From contig CAAFRK010000112.1 of assembly GCA_900765235.1 (NCBI GenBank), positions 1 to 9,128 of the forward strand: 9,128 nt of DNA. Direction: 5' to 3'. Both the position numbers and the translations under genes were made by a program. Below are positions 7,956-9,128 of the stretch, piece after piece (position 1 is the stretch's first letter; every line of letters starts with the position of its first letter). Source of the DNA: an uncultured Veillonella sp. Its GTDB lineage: Bacteria; Bacillota_C; Negativicutes; Veillonellales; Veillonellaceae. The notes beneath the pieces were generated by a model. That model was not told where the DNA came from. It saw only the letters and a list, made by a program, of their open reading frames with translations, and did not search any database.

Positions 7956-8184
7956 CTATAAATGGATACTTTTTACCATTAAAACACTATGTTTTATGCC
8001 TATTTCTTCATCATTTTAACAGAATTATTTTAATCCCAATTTTACAACTTAAGAACGTAAAATATATTCAGATATTTTTATCAAAATATTTAATATTAAT
8101 GGACTACTATTATAAAATTCTTATCCAATTAAAAGCCTAAATTTTATAGATCATATAAAAATATTAATATTTATAGATTACACA

Positions 8185-8215
8185 AAAAGACCTCGTACAT
8201 TGTACGAGGTCTTTT
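8185..8215 (-). terminator. Intrinsic terminator after lpxA, possibly bidirectional
   Basis: The arms AAAAGACCTCGTAC and GTACGAGGTCTTTT (8185-8198 and 8202-8215) are perfect complements of 14 bases with a three-base loop. On the minus strand the stem ends in a run of five T, as expected of an intrinsic terminator. It begins three bases after the lpxA stop codon. The A/T arms give a T run on the other strand too, but no plus-strand gene faces it. It should end the fabZ-lpxA transcript, or attenuate read-through into lpxI. Confidence 0.9.
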
Positions 8216-8218
8216 GAA

Positions 8219-9031
8219 TTAGTCGCGACGTGTACGCATAATACCACGATCGGCATTGCGTAAGAAGCGTAATAAATTTTCAATTTCTACAGAAGAGTCA
8301 AGCTGCATTTCCATTTCTTCAATAGCCTTAGATAAACTAAAACCAGAACGATAAATAATACGGAATGCTTGTTTCAAATCTCGGCGTACTTCTTCTGAAA
8401 TACCTGCGCGAGATAAACCAACAGAGTTAAGGCCGATAACACGCGCTGGTTGACCATCAGCAATAACGTACGGTGGAATATCTTGGACCACCTTAGCCAT
8501 GCCACCAACCATAGCATTTCGACCGATCTTAACAAATTGATGAATACCTGCAAGGCCACCAATAACTACGCGATCTTCAACGATAGCGTGACCAGCTAAG
8601 CCTGCACAGTTACTCATAATTACATTATTGCCAACAATACAGTTATGAGCCACATGTGTACATGCTTGAAGCAAGCAGTTATTGCCTACACGTGTTTCTT
8701 CACCCTCTCCAGTAGCGCGGCTAATAGTGACAAATTCACGGATAACCGTTTCATCGCCAATATTACAATAGCTTTTTTCGCCTTTGAATTTTAAATCTTG
8801 CGGTTCCAACCCAATAGATGCGTTAGGATAAATCTCACAACGCTTACCAATGGTTGTCCAACCACCAATTACAACATGTGCACCGATTTGTGTACCATCG
8901 CCGATTTCGACATGTTCGCCGATTACAGCGCCGGGACCTACGATTACATCTTTGCCCAATTTAGCATTTGGATGGACTATGGCTGTACTATGGATGTTGG
9001 ATTCTGCATTTTCCATGCCTACAACTATCAC
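8219..9031 (-). CDS. lpxA: UDP-N-acetylglucosamine O-acyltransferase (LpxA)
   Basis: LpxA transfers a 3-hydroxyacyl chain from acyl carrier protein to the 3-OH of UDP-GlcNAc, the first step of lipid A synthesis. The left-handed beta-helix shows as hexapeptide repeats (for example VIVGPG, VEIGDG, TTIGKR) from about residue 17 to 190, followed by a helical C-terminal domain. THVAHN contains the expected catalytic histidine (H129) and its neighbour H126. HQF (164-166) and MVGG (174-177) are conserved. I chose the GTG at 9031 (270 residues) because GAGGAG lies eight bases upstream. The GTG at 9040 overlaps that site, and the ATG at 9016 lies too far from it. The E. coli protein has 262 residues. 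The gene starts 19 bases after the fabZ stop and is followed at once by a terminator. Confidence 0.96.
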   Translation of the reverse strand: MIVVGMENAESNIHSTAIVHPNAKLGKDVIVGPGAVIGEHVEIGDGTQIGAHVVIGGWTTIGKRCEIYPNASIGLEPQDLKFKGEKSYCNIGDETVIREFVTISRATGEGEETRVGNNCLLQACTHVAHNCIVGNNVIMSNCAGLAGHAIVEDRVVIGGLAGIHQFVKIGRNAMVGGMAKVVQDIPPYVIADGQPARVIGLNSVGLSRAGISEEVRRDLKQAFRIIYRSGFSLSKAIEEMEMQLDSSVEIENLLRFLRNADRGIMRTRRD

Positions 9032-9039
9032 TACAATCA

Positions 9040-9045
9040 CTCCTC
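9040..9045 (-). promoter_or_regulatory. Ribosome binding site that decides the lpxA start
   Basis: GAGGAG on the minus strand lies in the 19-base gap after fabZ. It is eight bases before the GTG at 9031 and 23 before the in-frame ATG at 9016, and it includes the first base of the upstream GTG at 9040. The spacing favours the GTG at 9031. Confidence 0.65.
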
Positions 9046-9050
9046 AATCA

Positions 9051-9128
9051 TTATACAAGGGCAAACATGTATTCACCGCTAGCGCACAATTTGTCGCCAA
9101 CATAGGCACGGCCTTCAACCTTACCCAT
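9051..9128 (-). CDS. fabZ: 3-hydroxyacyl-ACP dehydratase FabZ, C-terminal fragment (cut by window edge)
   Basis: Only the last 25 codons and the TAA stop are inside the window; the gene begins beyond the right edge. The visible peptide includes KVEGRAYVGDKLCASGEYMF, ending in ALV. It matches the closing beta-strands of the FabZ hot-dog fold, where a segment of the form K(V)xGxAxVxGxxxxxxE(x)MF is usual. FabZ dehydrates 3-hydroxyacyl-ACP in fatty acid elongation and so competes with LpxA and LpxD for the same acyl donors. The fabZ-lpxA neighbourhood is common in diderm bacteria, which supports the call. The catalytic His and Glu lie outside the window. Confidence 0.82.
   Translation of the reverse strand: MGKVEGRAYVGDKLCASGEYMFALV

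Larger units (their letters stand above)
7852..8184 (-). promoter_or_regulatory. AT-rich intergenic region with the expected lpxI promoter
   Basis: This stretch between the terminator and lpxI has no open frame that looks like a gene. I count 47 G or C in the 240 bases at 7921-8160, about 20%, about half of what the flanking genes show. Since the upstream unit ends at 8185-8215, the promoter for lpxI and the genes after it should be here. Several -10-like hexamers occur on the minus strand: TATAGT at 7956-7961, TATGAT at 7938-7943 and an exact TATAAT further upstream near 8107-8112. None has a convincing -35 at 16-18 bases. TTGTAA followed after 17 bases by GATATA, between roughly 7881 and 7909, is another weak pair. 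I cannot choose between them. No riboswitch or tRNA-like fold is apparent by eye. Confidence 0.45.

Noticed and set aside
8159..8172. Palindrome AAATATTAATATTT in the AT-rich spacer
   Set aside because: Purely A/T, in a region of about 20% G+C, so it is expected by chance. It is also far from the lpxI start.
7920..8184. Small RNA or riboswitch in the spacer before lpxI
   Set aside because: No G+C-containing stems other than the lpxA terminator are visible, and there is no second terminator before lpxI that would end a small RNA or form a switch.
8374..8562. Second minus-strand frame of 62 codons inside lpxA
   Set aside because: It is an out-of-frame shadow within the conserved LpxA reading frame.
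8798..9082. Plus-strand open frame of 94 codons opposite lpxA
   Set aside because: It lies antisense to lpxA, has an odd Cys/Tyr-rich composition and resembles no family. The minus-strand frame encodes a clear LpxA, so this is a shadow.

Overview
The window is a compact lipopolysaccharide gene cluster read entirely on the minus strand. It holds eight complete genes and two truncated genes at the edges. In transcription order (high to low coordinate) they are: fabZ (3' end only), lpxA, a 367-base gap with a terminator, lpxI, lpxB, msbA, waaA, lpxK, kdsB, kdsA and kdsD (5' end only). I saw no tRNA, rRNA, CRISPR array, insertion sequence, phage gene or credible plus-strand gene.

The products form a pathway. 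LpxA starts lipid A synthesis by acylating UDP-GlcNAc. FabZ belongs to the fatty acid cycle that handles the hydroxyacyl-ACP pool. LpxI makes lipid X, LpxB makes the disaccharide, and LpxK adds the 4'-phosphate. KdsD, KdsA and KdsB make and activate Kdo, WaaA attaches Kdo to lipid IVA, and MsbA flips the product across the inner membrane. LpxC, LpxD and KdsC are needed but are not in this window. They may lie just outside it.

Organism: the genes look about 40% G+C with Shine-Dalgarno sites typical of Firmicutes. The use of LpxI, the protein style and the gene order suggest a diderm Firmicute of the class Negativicutes, most likely Veillonella or a close relative. This is inference from family recall; no database search was possible.

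Layout: fabZ and lpxA end an upstream unit closed by a strong stem-loop directly after the lpxA stop. A spacer of about 330 bases follows, about 20% G+C over its central 240 bases, and should carry the promoter of the second unit. That unit starts at lpxI, which has a TTG start behind a near-perfect Shine-Dalgarno site. It runs with overlaps or very short gaps through lpxB, msbA and waaA, then with gaps of 56 and 44 bases around lpxK, and closes up again at kdsB-kdsA-kdsD. The lpxK-kdsB gap holds a TATAAT hexamer and an inverted repeat, so a secondary promoter there is possible.

Nothing here is clearly a new system. The points worth a second look are the terminator and AT-rich spacer that split the pathway, a palindrome in that spacer, the acyl-chain pocket of LpxA, the metal ligands of KdsA and a changed motif in WaaA.
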